Source of the DNA: Casuarius casuarius
Taxonomy: Eukaryota; Chordata; Aves; Casuariiformes; Casuariidae
Direction: 5' to 3'
DNA length: 64,000 nt
NCBI GenBank assembly: GCA_003342895.1
Contig: PTFA01000009.1
Location: 9,521,741 to 9,585,740, forward strand
In this document: positions 1 to 13,437 of the stretch, piece by piece
Layout: the number at the start of each line of letters is the position of its first letter
Position numbering within the stretch: position 1 is the stretch's first letter
The notes under the pieces: generated by a model
Seen by the model: the letters and a program-made list of their open reading frames with translations, nothing else
The model's database searches: none
What the model was told of the DNA's origin: nothing
Position numbers and translations under genes: made by a program

Positions 1-3000
1 CCCAATGAGCACTTTCACTGATCACCTTCAACTACCCACTTACCTAACAATTCATTTTCCTCATCTATAATGTTGTGGTTATGCCTAGTCGTATGCACAG
101 AACTCAAGCAATACAGAATACCTCTCATTATTTAACACCTCTTTCACATTGGCAGACAAAAGCAACATCTATATCATTTCCCTGTTTGACCTGTCATTTT
201 TGCACAAGACTTTTCAACATCAGAGTTTCTATATGCAAGATGGACTGCACAGCAATCTTCCTAAAAAATTAAAGCTGCACCACCGTGTTGGGTTTCATCA
301 TACAGAAATAAAAGTACTAGTAATGCAGGAAAGCTGAGCACAAGCGTTTGGGAGGATAATGCCAGGTTTGGAGGTTTCGGTGGATGGGACTGCTTTTGTT
401 AGTTTTAAGTAGTGACCTATCCTATGTGCCAGCGGAAAACACATTCCTCCCATGGCCCCATAGATTTGTAACATTTGTTATAGCCAGCATCATGTCATGG
501 TGGTTCAGGCATTCACATGGATAAGGCATTTGGCTTTTAACCCTCCCTCTCCAGTTCAAGAAATAAAGCTATCGTCTTGCAAATAGTTTTAGAATTACTT
601 CACATTTGACTTGCAACCCAGCAGGTCAGAATACTTTTGGTCATCTTCAATAAGCTTATTCTTGCTGTGCAGATATGTCTGTATCAAAGCAAGGGTAGTC
701 TATTCAGAATACCTTCTTTACGTCCTATAGACATTAGTTATTTTATCTCAAAAGAAGTATTTGTATGAACCGTAACTGGAACTAGCCACAGAAACATGAA
801 GAAAGTACATTATGCTATTTTAACACACTTATACTGCAATGATGCTACTAAAATTGTGTGTTTAAGAAATTGTGGAAAGGCATATGCATGGAAACAAAAA
901 ACGTAATTTTATTTTGTAAAACTAAACATTTTTCTGCTGAAGTGAAAAAAATTACTGTTTTTAGGTCTATTTTGAAAAAGATGTAGCTGTTGCTCATTGA
1001 CTTATCCCACCATTGCTCTCCTACTTCAAATTCCAGATCACTCTTGGCTTGTTCGAATTTTGTTTGGGACCCTTGAATCGAGTGTTCAGCCTCTGAACAT
1101 CTGAGAGAGCAAAATGGGTAGGGGTCCATAGCTGCTAAAGCAGGTTTCATGCTCTCAGGGTACTTAACACTCTTCAGTGCCTCACACACACGCTCGCTTT
1201 CTTGACCAAGATTTCCATGTCAAGCGCACTTGATAGATCAACAACCCCCCTGCCTACTAATTCAGCTAAAAAGTACAATGCAAGCACTTGCTCTCTCCCA
1301 CAGGGATGTTACGTGGTCACGAGAGAGGGAAAGGAGGTGGGTGGTACCATTGTGAAAACACTTGACAAGCTGTAGCTGAAACTCAGTGGAACATTTTGTC
1401 AGCAAGGCAAATGTTCTCTCTTTCCCTGATTTTGCCAACTGGCTGACCACAGGCAGCCAACTCCGCATCCCAGCGCCCATCCTCTCCCCTCCACTGCACA
1501 CTAATGGTACAGATCCCCATCTGCAAATTGTCCAGGCACCAACGGACAAACGGCAAGATGGCAGCAAGCTTTCCATGACGAGCTAAAACCGCCGTTCAAA
1601 CTCCAAATGTTTACTTCAGTTGGTGAAACACAGAAGTGTAACTTTGTGATAGGTCCCAGATTTCAAGCTATGCCAGAGAGAAGAGGAACATCCCGGATTT
1701 GAAGTCATAAATGCTGCTGTCAGCCCACAGCTCTATTTCTTTAGCTGAACTCTGTCAGCACAGAAATGATTCCACATGACTCTTCTACAGAACAGTCATG
1801 CTTTTAATGTGTTTCTTTAATAGTTGCTTCTGACACCGCTGAGTGGATTAAAAAAAAAAAATCAAACCAAGATTATTTAAAATAATAATTAAAAGCTAAC
1901 CTTCCAACAGTTAGGCCAGACACTGCCTTTTGAAAGAGTCAATCCTAAAGGTGCAATGGACAATTCTGATACTGCAGTTCTCCTTCCTGCTGAGTTATTC
2001 CTCACTCATTTACAAAAGCACAATTTGACTTATTTTATAAATCACCACCTCAAACCAAAACCAAAACCATTCTCATTTTCCATTTGCAAGACCCCTCAAT
2101 GCTTTTTTAAAGAGCAGAAAAATAATTTGTTTCTGTGCTGGGGGAGAGTGGACTTAGTTTTCTCCAATACTAATCACTCCTGTCCTTGCATACAGAGTTA
2201 TAAATACAGAAGCTAGAGATCACTACGACAGAAAAAAAAAAATCACTCTAGATTTCTTTTATTTATTGCACGGGTTAGAAGAAAAATCCATTTTAAAATA
2301 GTTCAACCTAGCCTGGAGTTAAAATCAGAGACTCACTTGCCTGTTTCCCAGAAGCAGCAGGGCTCCCCTCTGCAAGGCCAGGAGGAAGGGCAAGCAGTGA
2401 CCCACTGCCCCCTCTGCCCCACACTCGCACTCCTGCAGCTCTGGGGACTTGAGCTACCAAGGCTAGGGACCCGCCGTCCTTAGCGCTGGCTCTCCCATGG
2501 CCCTGGCAGCTAGGAGGAGGCGGCACAGCAGACACTGTAGGCTTTCAATTACAGGACAGGAAGGTTTACATGACACTGAAACAAGGGCACACAGTGTGAT
2601 GAAAATCCCTGGGGTTTCTGAGACTGCAAATAGAGATGTTCTAGACCCACATGGCATCAAGACCCGACATATATCAAGAGCCTGATTTCACTGACTGCCT
2701 TGAGCTTCCCTTAAGCACACAAGTGATCAGCCTGATGGCACTACAAAGGCTGCAGCACAGCTGTGTTTCACTGAAAGGCTAGGCCTAAGGCACGTACACT
2801 CACTGCCCAAGGTCTGTACTACTAGCCTTTGCTCACCCCATCCACCTCTGTCTAGGGCTTCTGGAGCTGAGACCACCATGGTGATATATATCACGTGAAC
2901 AACCAAGGACTTGGAGGAACACTATACCCCAAAGCAGAGTACTAAACAATATTCTGAAAGGTGAACAACTACTAACACAAACTACTCTTCCCCCAGCCAC

Positions 3001-6000
3001 ACTATCCATTCCTGCCCTCAAAAACTCTTGTAGCAATAGATATTTGCAAACCAAGTCTGGTAACACAAATGCCAGTTATCACCTTCACAGTGTCCCTCTG
3101 GAGGTAAGTTACAAAGTGAGACAGATTCTATGCTTTGGTATTAAGAAATATTATAACCTTGATTTAAACATGTATTTTGTTATTTATTCAGCTGTATTTC
3201 CCCACATCTTGGCATCTCACCAAAAGGGGCTTTACCAGGCACATTTATAGTAGATCAAGAAAGAAACCAACTGGTTTTATTCAAAGGACTATAATTCTTA
3301 TAGCATTCCACCCCCTGATTTTCTTGAATCAGAAAAAAAAGTATCACTTTTTCTGCCACATCATTAGGTTTATTTCCAAATTCATATTATGAAAAAAAGC
3401 CAGAATATCGCTTCTGCATTAGGCTACAAATATTACAGCACAAGAGAGCTGAAAGGATCTACTATGTTATGAAAAGAAACGTACCAGTAGGATTACAGTT
3501 CCGCTGGCAATCCAAAGCCACAAACAAATTGTCCTTGCAAAGAGAATGTATTTTCACTAAAATGGTTGCTACTATAAGCCAGTACTAGTCCTAATTGACT
3601 ATATATCGATACAGCCAATATATGATACATCAGTTACTATATGGTTTTATTTTGCATTGCAACACACCAGATTGTGTCTGAATTGTACAAGACAATACTA
3701 AACATACTCCCTGTCCCAAATAGTCTAAAATGACTAATGAGATACCTCAGGTACAGGGAGAGTGATGCAATCACATTGCATAATACACTACTTTAAATGT
3801 CTTCTGGCGGATGATACAGCGTCAGCACACATCACAGTGATGGGTCTTAGACACAGCCTTCTGGCTGGGAGAGTCTGACAAATGGTGCGGAGAAGCTTGT
3901 GCGAGACTGACAAACAGGAGGGTGAGCTTAGGATTGTGCAAGGAGCCATGACCATGAAGCTGATACAAGATACAAGTATCAGAGAGACAAGCAGAGTCTG
4001 GGAAGCCCTTGAAGATGGCAGCATAAAAGCTGAGCTGGTAGAGCCACAAGAGTTCAGACAGAAAGCGATATGTTCAGCATAACTGGAAAAGAAAGTGGCT
4101 CAGCAGCCATGTTTCAGACAGACTGGGGAAAAGAGTGAGGAGACTGTTGAGGAAGAGGATGAGTCTGTAGTAGTTTATGCAGAAGAGAGTGCAACCCAAA
4201 TGAAAAGTTTAACTTTGGGGCTTGAGAAAAAAGGATAAATCTTACAGAATGGAGAAGGAAAGCATCAAGTCTCAGGCAGGGCGTAAATGTTCAGGACAAG
4301 CTAGCAAAGAGCTGAAGAACCTGGATGAGGACATTGTGCCTGTCTCCACAGGTAAAGGCAGGGTAACACCAGGATTCAGGAGCTCAGTTTTGGCAACCTG
4401 CATCAATAACAAAACATTTAATGGAACTTGTCAGACAAGCCACAAAGCAAGGCTGGAAGTGAAGGAAGACAAAATTCATCTATAGGTCTATTTTAACTGA
4501 AGACATGAGAGCAAAAAGAAATCAAAGGAAGAAAAGGAGGTGCTGATAATATTGCCCTGTGGAAACAATGTATATCTAGACATACAACTATTTTAGTGAC
4601 CTTTTAGTAGAATCAAGTATTATTGCTTAGACATCCTGAACAACAAATCCTTCTAAGACCATGAAGCCAACCAACAAATCTGTACCCTTTATCACTCAAA
4701 CATTAAAAGGGATTAACACATTATACACTGTTGCTGTGACTAGACACCCATAGTTCTAGTTTGCTGTTTTACAACCCATCATACAATGCAAGGCATCACA
4801 CTGACATTCAAAAGAAATCCGATTCCACAAAGGGCTGACCTGCCAGATGTCAGAGAAGCAGATATACCCCAGCAAGTCTGCAGAATATTTACAAAGCAGT
4901 TTGCTAAATTATACAAAGGGAATAATTTGCAATGTAATGGTGTGTTTGCATTCTGAATATCTGATTTCCTGTTCAACAAACTAACCTAAACACTCCCAAC
5001 CAAATGAAATGTAGACAAGACTTAAAACGTTTGAAGAAAAGCACTCATCCAGAAAATTAAGGTCAACATGGAACAGATGGTGCCTCTGAAAAATGCGTCT
5101 TCAACATTTATCGTTATGTAAAAATAAAAATCTTTAAAAAACACTCCGGCTGTTTGGTGACAGTCCTACTTGAAATATTGAATCTTGCACTCCATGGATA
5201 ATAAAGAAGCACTAAAAAATTACTTCAAAATACTAAATCTAAATAAAGTTCTCTCAACTACTATGCAATAAGATTTTTGTTGGCATGTAAATACATATCA
5301 ATAAAAGATAGATTCAATCGCTTCTGTAATGGCTATAAATATTGCAAGTGTTCTCTGCATTTCCATAAATATGACCCACTACTCCCAAGTGAAAAGCTTT
5401 TTCATTTGCAGCACTCGGGGGAAAAAAAAATATCCTTTTTTCTTTATCAAAGTCTTTCAAAAGGCTGAATTTGAAGCCCAGTGCACAGGAAGCTGTGAAA
5501 AACTTGCTACAATGATGCATGAAATGCGTTCTCCAGCCTCAAAGGATTCAATCAATGGGACTGCAGAAGGATCAGCTGCTATACTGGAGGGCAGGCAATG
5601 TCATACATGCCTTGGGACAAAAAAAAGGTGGGGGGAATCTAATTGGGCAGGCCTGTGAATTACTTTGGTTATACAAAAATGAGCTGGAACAAGCCAGAGT
5701 AATAGAGATAGATACGTCAAACATCAAATGAGTAATAACATGCTAGAGACGAATCAGAATTATATTAAAGAAATTGAGTACTGGCATAAGCAGCAGTGTA
5801 CGTAATCAAACCAGATAAATAATAGGCTGAGGACGCTTACGCAGGACAGAAGGTAAGCATTCTCCACTGCTTTTAGCAAAAACCTTCTTAGGATAGATAA
5901 AAGAGGGAGCAGTCAGAGAAAATGCAGAACTGCACAGCAGAGATCTTTCGAGTTTACCTGAAACAGCAGCAGAACCACAAGAAAAAAAAAAAAAGTCTAC

Positions 6001-7649
6001 ACATCCTGGGCCAAAGTGAATCACTTATTTTTGGAGGAACAGGAAACACCTGCAATACTAAAAATACAGTCCCCCGGACGCCTCTTCCCATGCCTCACTG
6101 ACAGAACACCCTGATGACAGCCAGGATCCTCTGAGAGGCCACTACCTCTGATCACAGGCTGCACACACCTTTCGCAACCCTTAAAATAATTCCTAGGGGG
6201 CCACTCCACCACCTGGACTGAAAGAGCAACCTGCGATAACAATTGCAATTTACCAGCTTCTTACATCAAAACACTTGAGGCCCTAGAAAGACCTATCTTC
6301 TCATACCACGCCAAAAATGCAAAATCCGCCTGGTGAAAATAGGCTTCTGAAGTACATCCACAAAAACACAAGGTAACTACAGATTTACTATTGGTTCCTA
6401 ATTGTTTCATGGTCATTAGACTTCCAAAAGAAGTAACCATTATCAATGCACCTCTTCTTTTCCAGATGAAGTTTCCAGCCACCTGCATATACTAGGAAGA
6501 CACACATTTTTACAACTTGAACTTTCAGCTAAAACATGATAAAGTTGCACAGAAGGCTTCTGCAAATCCGCTCTGCTAAAGAAGCTACAGGAAGCTTATT
6601 GCAGCAATTTTCCAAAGTTGACACATCCATTTTATTAGCTTTGTGATACTGACTTACGTTTTGGGTCCCGCTTCCTCTAGAAATTACTTCTGATTCCCTG
6701 CACTAGTGAGGAAAATAAGCTCAGCAGGAGCATTTAGACTCACTGTCCCTAGCAATGGGCCCTGTCATCAGTAAAGCACGGCCAAAATGAAACTCGATTG
6801 CAAGTACTGGGGAAGAGCTTTCAAGAGCAGCTTTTACAGAGGTGTCTCTTTCTTTAAGGTCATCCTAAACCACATCATACACAAATTTGATGAGCAACAG
6901 AACAAGAGCAGCTCACTGCAATCTTACAAAGGGTGCAGAGTAGTTCAAGTTCTCCTTCTCTCCCTACTTCGGGCTTTTTAAAAATTAAATCAGATCTCAT
7001 CTTTCTTCCAAAACACACATTTTTTTTTTTAAAGGAGAAGCTTCTGTTGCTTTTATCAGTCTTATTGCACAGCCAAGTGCTGTTTCTTTATGTAGAAATG
7101 TCTGCATCAGGCCTCAGTTCACTATTTCTAAAAATAAGTCATTAATTTTTTCCTCCAGCACCTGGTGTTTAAAGTTATTTTCTTGGCAACTTCTCGACAT
7201 TTTTCATATTCAGTTGAAGTCTGACAGCAGTATTGGTTATCCTTCTCTGTCTTGCTAATAATTTGGTTGATGACATGCAGCTGGGTTTCTTACAGTTAAA
7301 AAACCCATTTACAAAGTTTGCATTAGGTGATCTGAAAAAAATAGAGCACTCCATCCAAAGGTTAAGTATAAGTAGGCTGCAGAGCTCCATGAAAATATTG
7401 CATAATTTAGAGATAAAAATAGTTTTGCTTTATTCAAGCTAAACAGGATAGGCAGATTTTTACTGCAATCAGACTAAACCTCATCTCCCCAAGCTACATG
7501 CTCAAGTTGATTACAGAAAATTAAATTTAGTATTAATCAACCAAGGAAGGAGGAAAGTACAAAATTACGCTAATGCATAAATCAGAAAATAGTGATGGAA
7601 ACAGGCTACATCTCCATAGCTGCCCCACAACAGAGTCAACTCCCCTCTA
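1..7649. other. Intergenic DNA, left flank
   Basis: AT-rich sequence downstream of NABP1. Open frames here are short, stop-bounded and have no recognisable domain, signature or splice structure. Apart from a possible old repeat near 3.7 kb and homopolymer runs I see nothing in it. In human the next gene beyond the NABP1 3' end is CAVIN2; its coding sequence is not in this stretch. Confidence 0.7.
3655..3790. mobile_element. Possible old repeat fragment
   Basis: tgtacaagacaatactaaac followed by actccctgtcccaaatagtc and aaaatgactaatgag resembles the ancient repeat phrase 'gtccctgccccaaagagcttacaatctaa'. Too diverged to name. Confidence 0.3.
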
Positions 7650-7770
7650 AGCCATTCCTGACAGATATTTGTCCAACTGCTTTTAAAAATTGCCCACGAA
7701 AACTCCACAAGCTACCACCAAGGTACTCCAGGGCTCCACTATCCTTATGGCTAGAGGTCCTTCTGCAGCA
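7650..7770 (-). mobile_element. CR1 LINE fragment (3' part, antisense)
   Basis: The stretch with cattcctgacagatatttgt, then ccaactgcttttaaaaat, aactccacaagc and actatccttatggctagagg follows the order of the familiar antisense wording of CR1 3' regions (dissolve of '...tgtccaacctgctcttaaaaacctcc...'). Many substitutions show that it is old. Recognised by eye; no subfamily can be given. Confidence 0.7.
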
Positions 7771-7989
7771 TCTTCCAGCTATCGTTGTTTTCCAAGCAAG
7801 CATGAAGGCACCTCAGAGGATGGCTCCTGCACCTGCCCTGGTTTGAATGCAGCAGCAGAACCAGACTGCAAAGAAGTCCTAGACAAAACAGATTAATTTC
7901 TAATAGTTGCACTTTCTGCCTGGCAGAATTTTTTTTTTGCCTTCTCATCACACACCAGAAAACGAAACCACCCAAAGGTCTTGGTGGCA

Positions 7990-8440
7990 CTAGTTTCTAG
8001 GCTGCCGGACGGCGTCACCATGCCCTGCGGGCAGCCAGCAGATGGTGGTGCTGCGCACTGAGCCGCCGCTTTCTGCCGACGCAGCAAGGGCCACCACGAA
8101 CCGGCACCGCGTGGTGGGCACAGCCGTGTCCTACCGACTGCGGGGGCACTCTGGTGCCCACAGGCCCCACGCAAGAAACTGGCGCTGCAAGGGCCAGAGC
8201 TGCGCCACTGAAGCACAAATTCAGGGCAACACCTGCTGGAGGCTGGGAGGGCCGGGGGGCAGCACGCTCTCCCACGGCCCCCGCGCTGTCAGCAGCCTGC
8301 CTGCCAGCCCCAGGCGTGCAGGGGCTCCTCGGCCTCACAGCCTGCAGCAAACATGCCGGGAGCCAGCGGCCTGACCACCGCCAGCCCCGCATTTATGGAG
8401 CTCAGCAAGGGCAGCCCGGCTGACAAAGCACAGCTGCACG
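7990..8440. other. GC-rich patch downstream of NABP1
   Basis: About 450 bases of clearly elevated G+C with many CpGs inside AT-rich DNA. Overlapping long open frames on both strands (8042-8374 plus, 8015-8392 minus) are what GC-rich, stop-poor sequence gives by chance, and their translations (Arg/Ala/Pro-rich) match nothing I know. It could be an orphan CpG island, a decayed LTR or an old processed insert. Confidence 0.6.
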
Positions 8441-11400
8441 TCTGTGGCACTCAGCGCCTCTGGAGAAAATAGCAAATTCAAATGCCTAATTATAGGGAAC
8501 CAAACCTTAAGAATAGGTAAGTTTTCTCTTGATTTAGAAAAATCTACACACTGTGTGGGGGGTTTTCTTTGTTTGTTTTGTTTGTTTAAGTCTTTCAATG
8601 ACCTCAACACAGCATTAAAGTTCTTCAAAAATTATGAATTCAGCTTCCAATATGGGCCCTTCCACCTCAGGTACCATTCTGGTTTTACAGGTATGACGCT
8701 ACTGCCTGCCCAGGATCCAATCCAGAATATGCTTAGCATCAGTGGGTACTCCTGGACATCATCACCATGTGGTCTAAGCAGAGCTGGGATTAGAACGACA
8801 ATTGCAAAGTGGTTCCACATTGCTAAAATGGTATTTTTAAGACTATTTCACTCACTGGCCATGAACTTCAAGACAGCTTGGTACAATGCCCTGCTGTGAC
8901 ACTCAGCAGCATACAGCTACACTCATGTTTTCAGAAGGCCTCAGTTAATGATATTTTAAGCCAATTTCATCTTTTATATGCCAGCTGATCTAATACATGC
9001 TAGCTAGTCAGCCCCAGAGTGTCTGCACTGCTTTGGATTTTCCATTCTGCATAGTGGTTATCATTCCACATAAACTCATATAGGAAGGAAGCATTTAGCT
9101 CTGAAGTTATATTTACAGCAGAAAAAAATTATTTTCTGAGCTCTGATAAATGCTGGTGTTTTTCTCCTTTCCTAATCTTGCTCCTGTGGAAACTTCCAAA
9201 TCGGGACAGTGTTTATCAGCTGGGGGATGGCAGCTTGGGTTAGGTGAAGCCCTTTATACTGTGTTAATTTCTCCTTGAAAAAAAAAAGCATCAGCAACTT
9301 AAAGAAAATAAATAGCTACATTAAGTCCTTAAGTACTTCCCTTAGTCATTTCCAAATCTAGTTTCTAATCCCTTTGAACTCCATTCTCAGCAATTTAGTA
9401 AGCAGCTGATTTGGGAATATTTTTCATCCCAATTACAAGACACTGTGTGCATTTTCATATACACATACACACACACAAATGCCTCTCACAGACTAGATTA
9501 AAAAGTATAATCTTCATAAAGGGGTATAACAATTTAAAATTCTCTAAGACTGAGAATAAAGGAACTAGTACACAATTAAGGCTCAGGTCAGAAAGTGTAC
9601 CTCTGAATGAATTCTTGAAGAGATTTGATGTGAATGTCAACCCTAGTTTTCAGGCAATTGCTCCTGACTTGGTTTGGCATGCGTCTTCCAGAGGGAATTT
9701 TTTTTTTTTTTTTTAATGAAGCAAAGTTTCCATGAACAGTTTCTCCCCTACAGCTAGTTCTAATCTCCCTAGTTTTCTAAGCAAACAAAAGCACACCAGA
9801 AAGAGACTGCTAAATCAGCCAGGCACACTCCTCCTGGAAGGTCTGGGCCCTCTCCTTTCTGTAGTCCCAAATAATGGCTGTCTTCCCCTCACGCAAACTG
9901 GAGCAAACATTACAAACATTCAGAAGTATCAGTAGGAACTGAACTCTGTTCAAATAATTGAGACAGGTACAGTCTCCCCACGGTAGGACGTCACAGTACG
10001 CAAAAAGGGGGCCTGCCTCCAACACCCGAGGCGGCTTTTCTGGTAGGGGACATACACCTCTGCTAGCTGGCAAACGAATGCAGCGGCTTCGAGCAGCAGG
10101 GACCATGCAGGGACCACCAGCCTGCCATGACTCCAGATAGGCTTCAGACCTTGCTGAAAACCCCTCGCTCATCTCAATGCCTGCAGTAGCTCCACCAGCA
10201 CTCGGGCCTGCAGGCACTCTCTGTATAATCACATCCAGGCCCTTTCTGGAGGCGGTCTCTGCAGTTCCCGGTTACTGGAGAAGCGCTGCCTGCTCAGCCC
10301 TAGCCACTCCTCTCCCTGGCCCTGCACAATGGGGGCATGCCCCAGGCCATAGCTACTTTAGCACAGCCCAGTTGGTGCCCCCTTGCTATTTAAGAGTACC
10401 TATGCAGCTGCCTGGTATTGCTGGTATTTTCTTCTGAAGGCAGCCACTGAGCCGGGCATGCAGCCTGCCTCTGGGCAGGAGGGCTCCACGCCACTTCGAG
10501 CACCCTGCCAAGGCTGGCCTGGGTCTCATTGCATCCCTGCATTCCCCAGCAGAGAGGGCCAGGCTCACCCTGCAAAACAGCACAGCCCAGGGGAGCATCT
10601 GGATTATGCACAGCATCAAAACAATCAGCACCAGTGCAACCATTAATAGAGCCTCATCATAGCAGTGACAGGGAGTCCAAGCCCTTTAATGACCCAGGGA
10701 AGAAACTCCTGAAGAAGTCAATGAATTCCAAAAGCTAGCCACTGGGAAGACCTGCAGGGAAGAAGTACTGCACCATGCTGGGTCCCCCTCTAAGACACTG
10801 CCAGAGACTCCATGCAGCATTGCAAAGAAGTGCTTAGCTCAAGGGCAAGAAAAAAAGCAGCATGCCTGAAATGTCAAACCTAGAGACATCTGAGAAGCAG
10901 AGAAGGAACCAGGCAACTTGTAATACATTAACTACTAAGCCACCCAGGGTAACATTTTCTGAAACAATTGAAAACCCTTTGCTTCTACTAATTCTTAGGT
11001 CTAAAAAGGCACTTTAGAAGCTGATGAAAACTGCCTTATAAAATAGATAATCATCCTTTGTTTTTGGACATTAGTTACAGAGAACAACATAACATGGCCA
11101 GGTCACTACCTAAACATACCTATTAAGGCCCTACGCAAAAACTGGAGGACACCAACAAGCTACACAGAACAGTATTTTTCTACTGAACATTCCTCTGGGC
11201 TGCAAGCAATGCATGCCTTAACGGCATATGACCATCTGACATCTTTGCAATACGCTAAGGGATGCAGAAACTGCACTGGGGTAGAAAAGATGTTTCACAC
11301 AGTCCTTAGCAGCTTTGCACAAAACCCACTAGATGCATATATGCCTGCTGGAATTTGTGTGATGCAGAACAATTTGAGTACATGTGGCTGCCAACAGCCA

Positions 11401-13431
11401 CATTTTTAAGACCAAAGCTACTTAGATGAGTTACAAAAGCAGTGATTATAAATCACAAGCCTTGGCCCACCATTTATGTTTGGTGCTTACAGTACCTTCT
11501 GATTTTTACTGTGGGTGTACATTGCATGGTCCTAGCACACATTCATGGTTAAGACAGTGTTTAACTAGAGGATTGCTATTTTAGAGCAAGATGTAAGAGA
11601 TCTGCTTTTGGAATCACAGGGGAAAGATTCATGCTGAGAAAGGGTAGAAGTGAAATATGAAGGAATTCAGTAGACATACAGCAAAACTCTCCACTGTCGT
11701 ATTGCTGAAGTCTGCAGTATTAGTGCTTGTGGTGGGCAAAAGGAGAACCAAGATGTGACGAGAGCTGGGTCTGATGACTCGAGCATATCATGACTGCTCA
11801 CTTGCATTTCAAAGTTGTGCAGTTTGTATCTGGACAAGTGAACCCCTCCCAGAATTCTTCATTTAGCAACTTGCATTATCTAGAATAAGACTACGCTAAC
11901 AGTCTTACCTTTACAAAATATTCTCAAAAGACATTTGTAAAGAGATTCCCTGACTTAAGCATTGGGTCCCCATGAACTGAATTATAGTGTCAGAGTAATA
12001 CATGGCAACTGCTTGTTTACATAATGACCAAGAAACTTTTGTACAAGACTCTGGTCACCAAGGTGGTATGCTCCAAAGAGACGTAAGGCAGGCTCCCAGA
12101 TGCCTTTGCAAGATGAGACCTCATTATCATGACACTGATACCTCTGAGGGAAACAAATTTCTTGTCTTAGATTCACTGGAAGATCAGAGGACCTTCAAAA
12201 GCTACAATGATTACATTTACTTTAAGTCCATGCGACTTTTCAGGGCACAGATTTCCCCTGCAAAGAAGTAAAAATTTATTAATAAACTGAAACAGTTTCA
12301 CATAAGAAACAGGAAGGCAGGAATGCTACTAACCTTGAAAACATGAAGACCAGCCTTCTTGCTTTTTTTCCTCCCAACTGCAGATCATCCACTTGACAGC
12401 AAGCATTTAAATCTTATGCTGTTTATCAGCAGTAATCATTTGACTTTATATTCTGTATTACTGAACAAGTTTTCTGTTTATTGAAGTTTAATAACGCTCA
12501 AATGCATAGAACTGCAATCAGGTGCCTGCATGCACACTAAAGCAGAGATCCCCACCACTCCAACATCCTTTGTTGTAGAGTTGAGATCACCAGAATTTCA
12601 GAGACCCATGGCTGAGAAATCCTGGTGAACACAAAGTCTCCGCTACCCTATCACTTGCGCTCTTCTTTTAATACCTTTACAGTTACTATTGGAAAGCAGC
12701 GTGCTCATACCATATCTCATTTACCTTTAGAACACATCATTTATACTTTACAGAGTTTAGAAATCCTCTTGGCTTTCTTCTCACAAGCACATCAAAAGTC
12801 TTAATATACACTACAAAAAAGGTTGTTACCTGCATCTGGACTCTATACATGACTTTTTTAAATAAGTAGGCAATTTAAAGTCCCTGAGTTACACATCACC
12901 TCCTTCTACGATTTCTCCAAAATTCATTGCATGTTTTATGGTTTCCCAGTTAGCACTGTTCTTACATAACAGCACCAGCAGGTGACCTTGTGAGGTGTTC
13001 CACATCATGCTATTTTTTGTTCAAGACAAACTTTGCCAGTTACACCTGAAAGTAGGTACCAGGGTAGCACTTCACCATATCAGAGGCAAAGAGCCCTCAG
13101 ATGTCTTGGCACGCAGGTCTCTCTAAATGTCCCCTCAGAAAGTTCTTGTTGCTGCTGCTTGCTTTTAAAAGAAGGCTCATGATTTCAGACTGAGCAAGGA
13201 ATCTTCACCAATTAAAGGTAATTTTCAACAAATCATCATGACACCAAAGTACCAAAACCAGAAATACCAAATGTAGAATAACTTGTAAACACCAGTAACT
13301 TAGGAGTAGATTCAATTAACATGAATGACCACAGAGAAAACTTGCATTTCAGAAGTAGCCTTTTGCCATGAAATCTTTTTGGCTTGACAAAAAGAAAGTT
13401 AGATTTGTTTCTGAGAAGATTTAGTGCAACT
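8441..13431. other. Intergenic DNA or distal NABP1 3' UTR
   Basis: No coding exon can be supported. The 151-codon frame at 8444-8899 (plus) has no recognisable motif. A 17-T run lies at 9698-9714. AATAAA on the NABP1 strand at 12482-12477 and 12280-12275 could mark distal poly(A) sites, so part of this may be transcribed as long 3' UTR. Confidence 0.55.
10010..10600. other. GC-rich patch with TATA-like element
   Basis: Moderately GC-rich stretch with gctatttaagag at about 10385-10396, a TATA-like box in otherwise GC-rich DNA. This composition is reminiscent of an LTR or an orphan promoter. I see no TG...CA ends, primer-binding site or target duplication that would prove an LTR. Confidence 0.35.
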
Positions 13432-13437
13432 TTTATT
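13432..13437 (-). terminator. Candidate poly(A) signal AATAAA
   Basis: Plus-strand tttatt reads AATAAA on the NABP1 strand, about 1.24 kb past the stop. Downstream sequence on that strand is moderately T-rich (cttctttttgtc). It is the first canonical hexamer I found after the stop, but AT-rich DNA makes such matches frequent by chance. Confidence 0.3.

Noticed and set aside
8015..8392. 125-codon (minus) and 110-codon (plus) frames in the GC-rich patch
   Set aside because: Overlapping frames on both strands, Arg/Ala/Pro-rich translations, no domain. Typical of GC-rich noncoding DNA.
8444..8899. 151-codon plus-strand frame
   Set aside because: No recognisable motif, no promoter or splice context; part of it reads through simple tttgtttg sequence.
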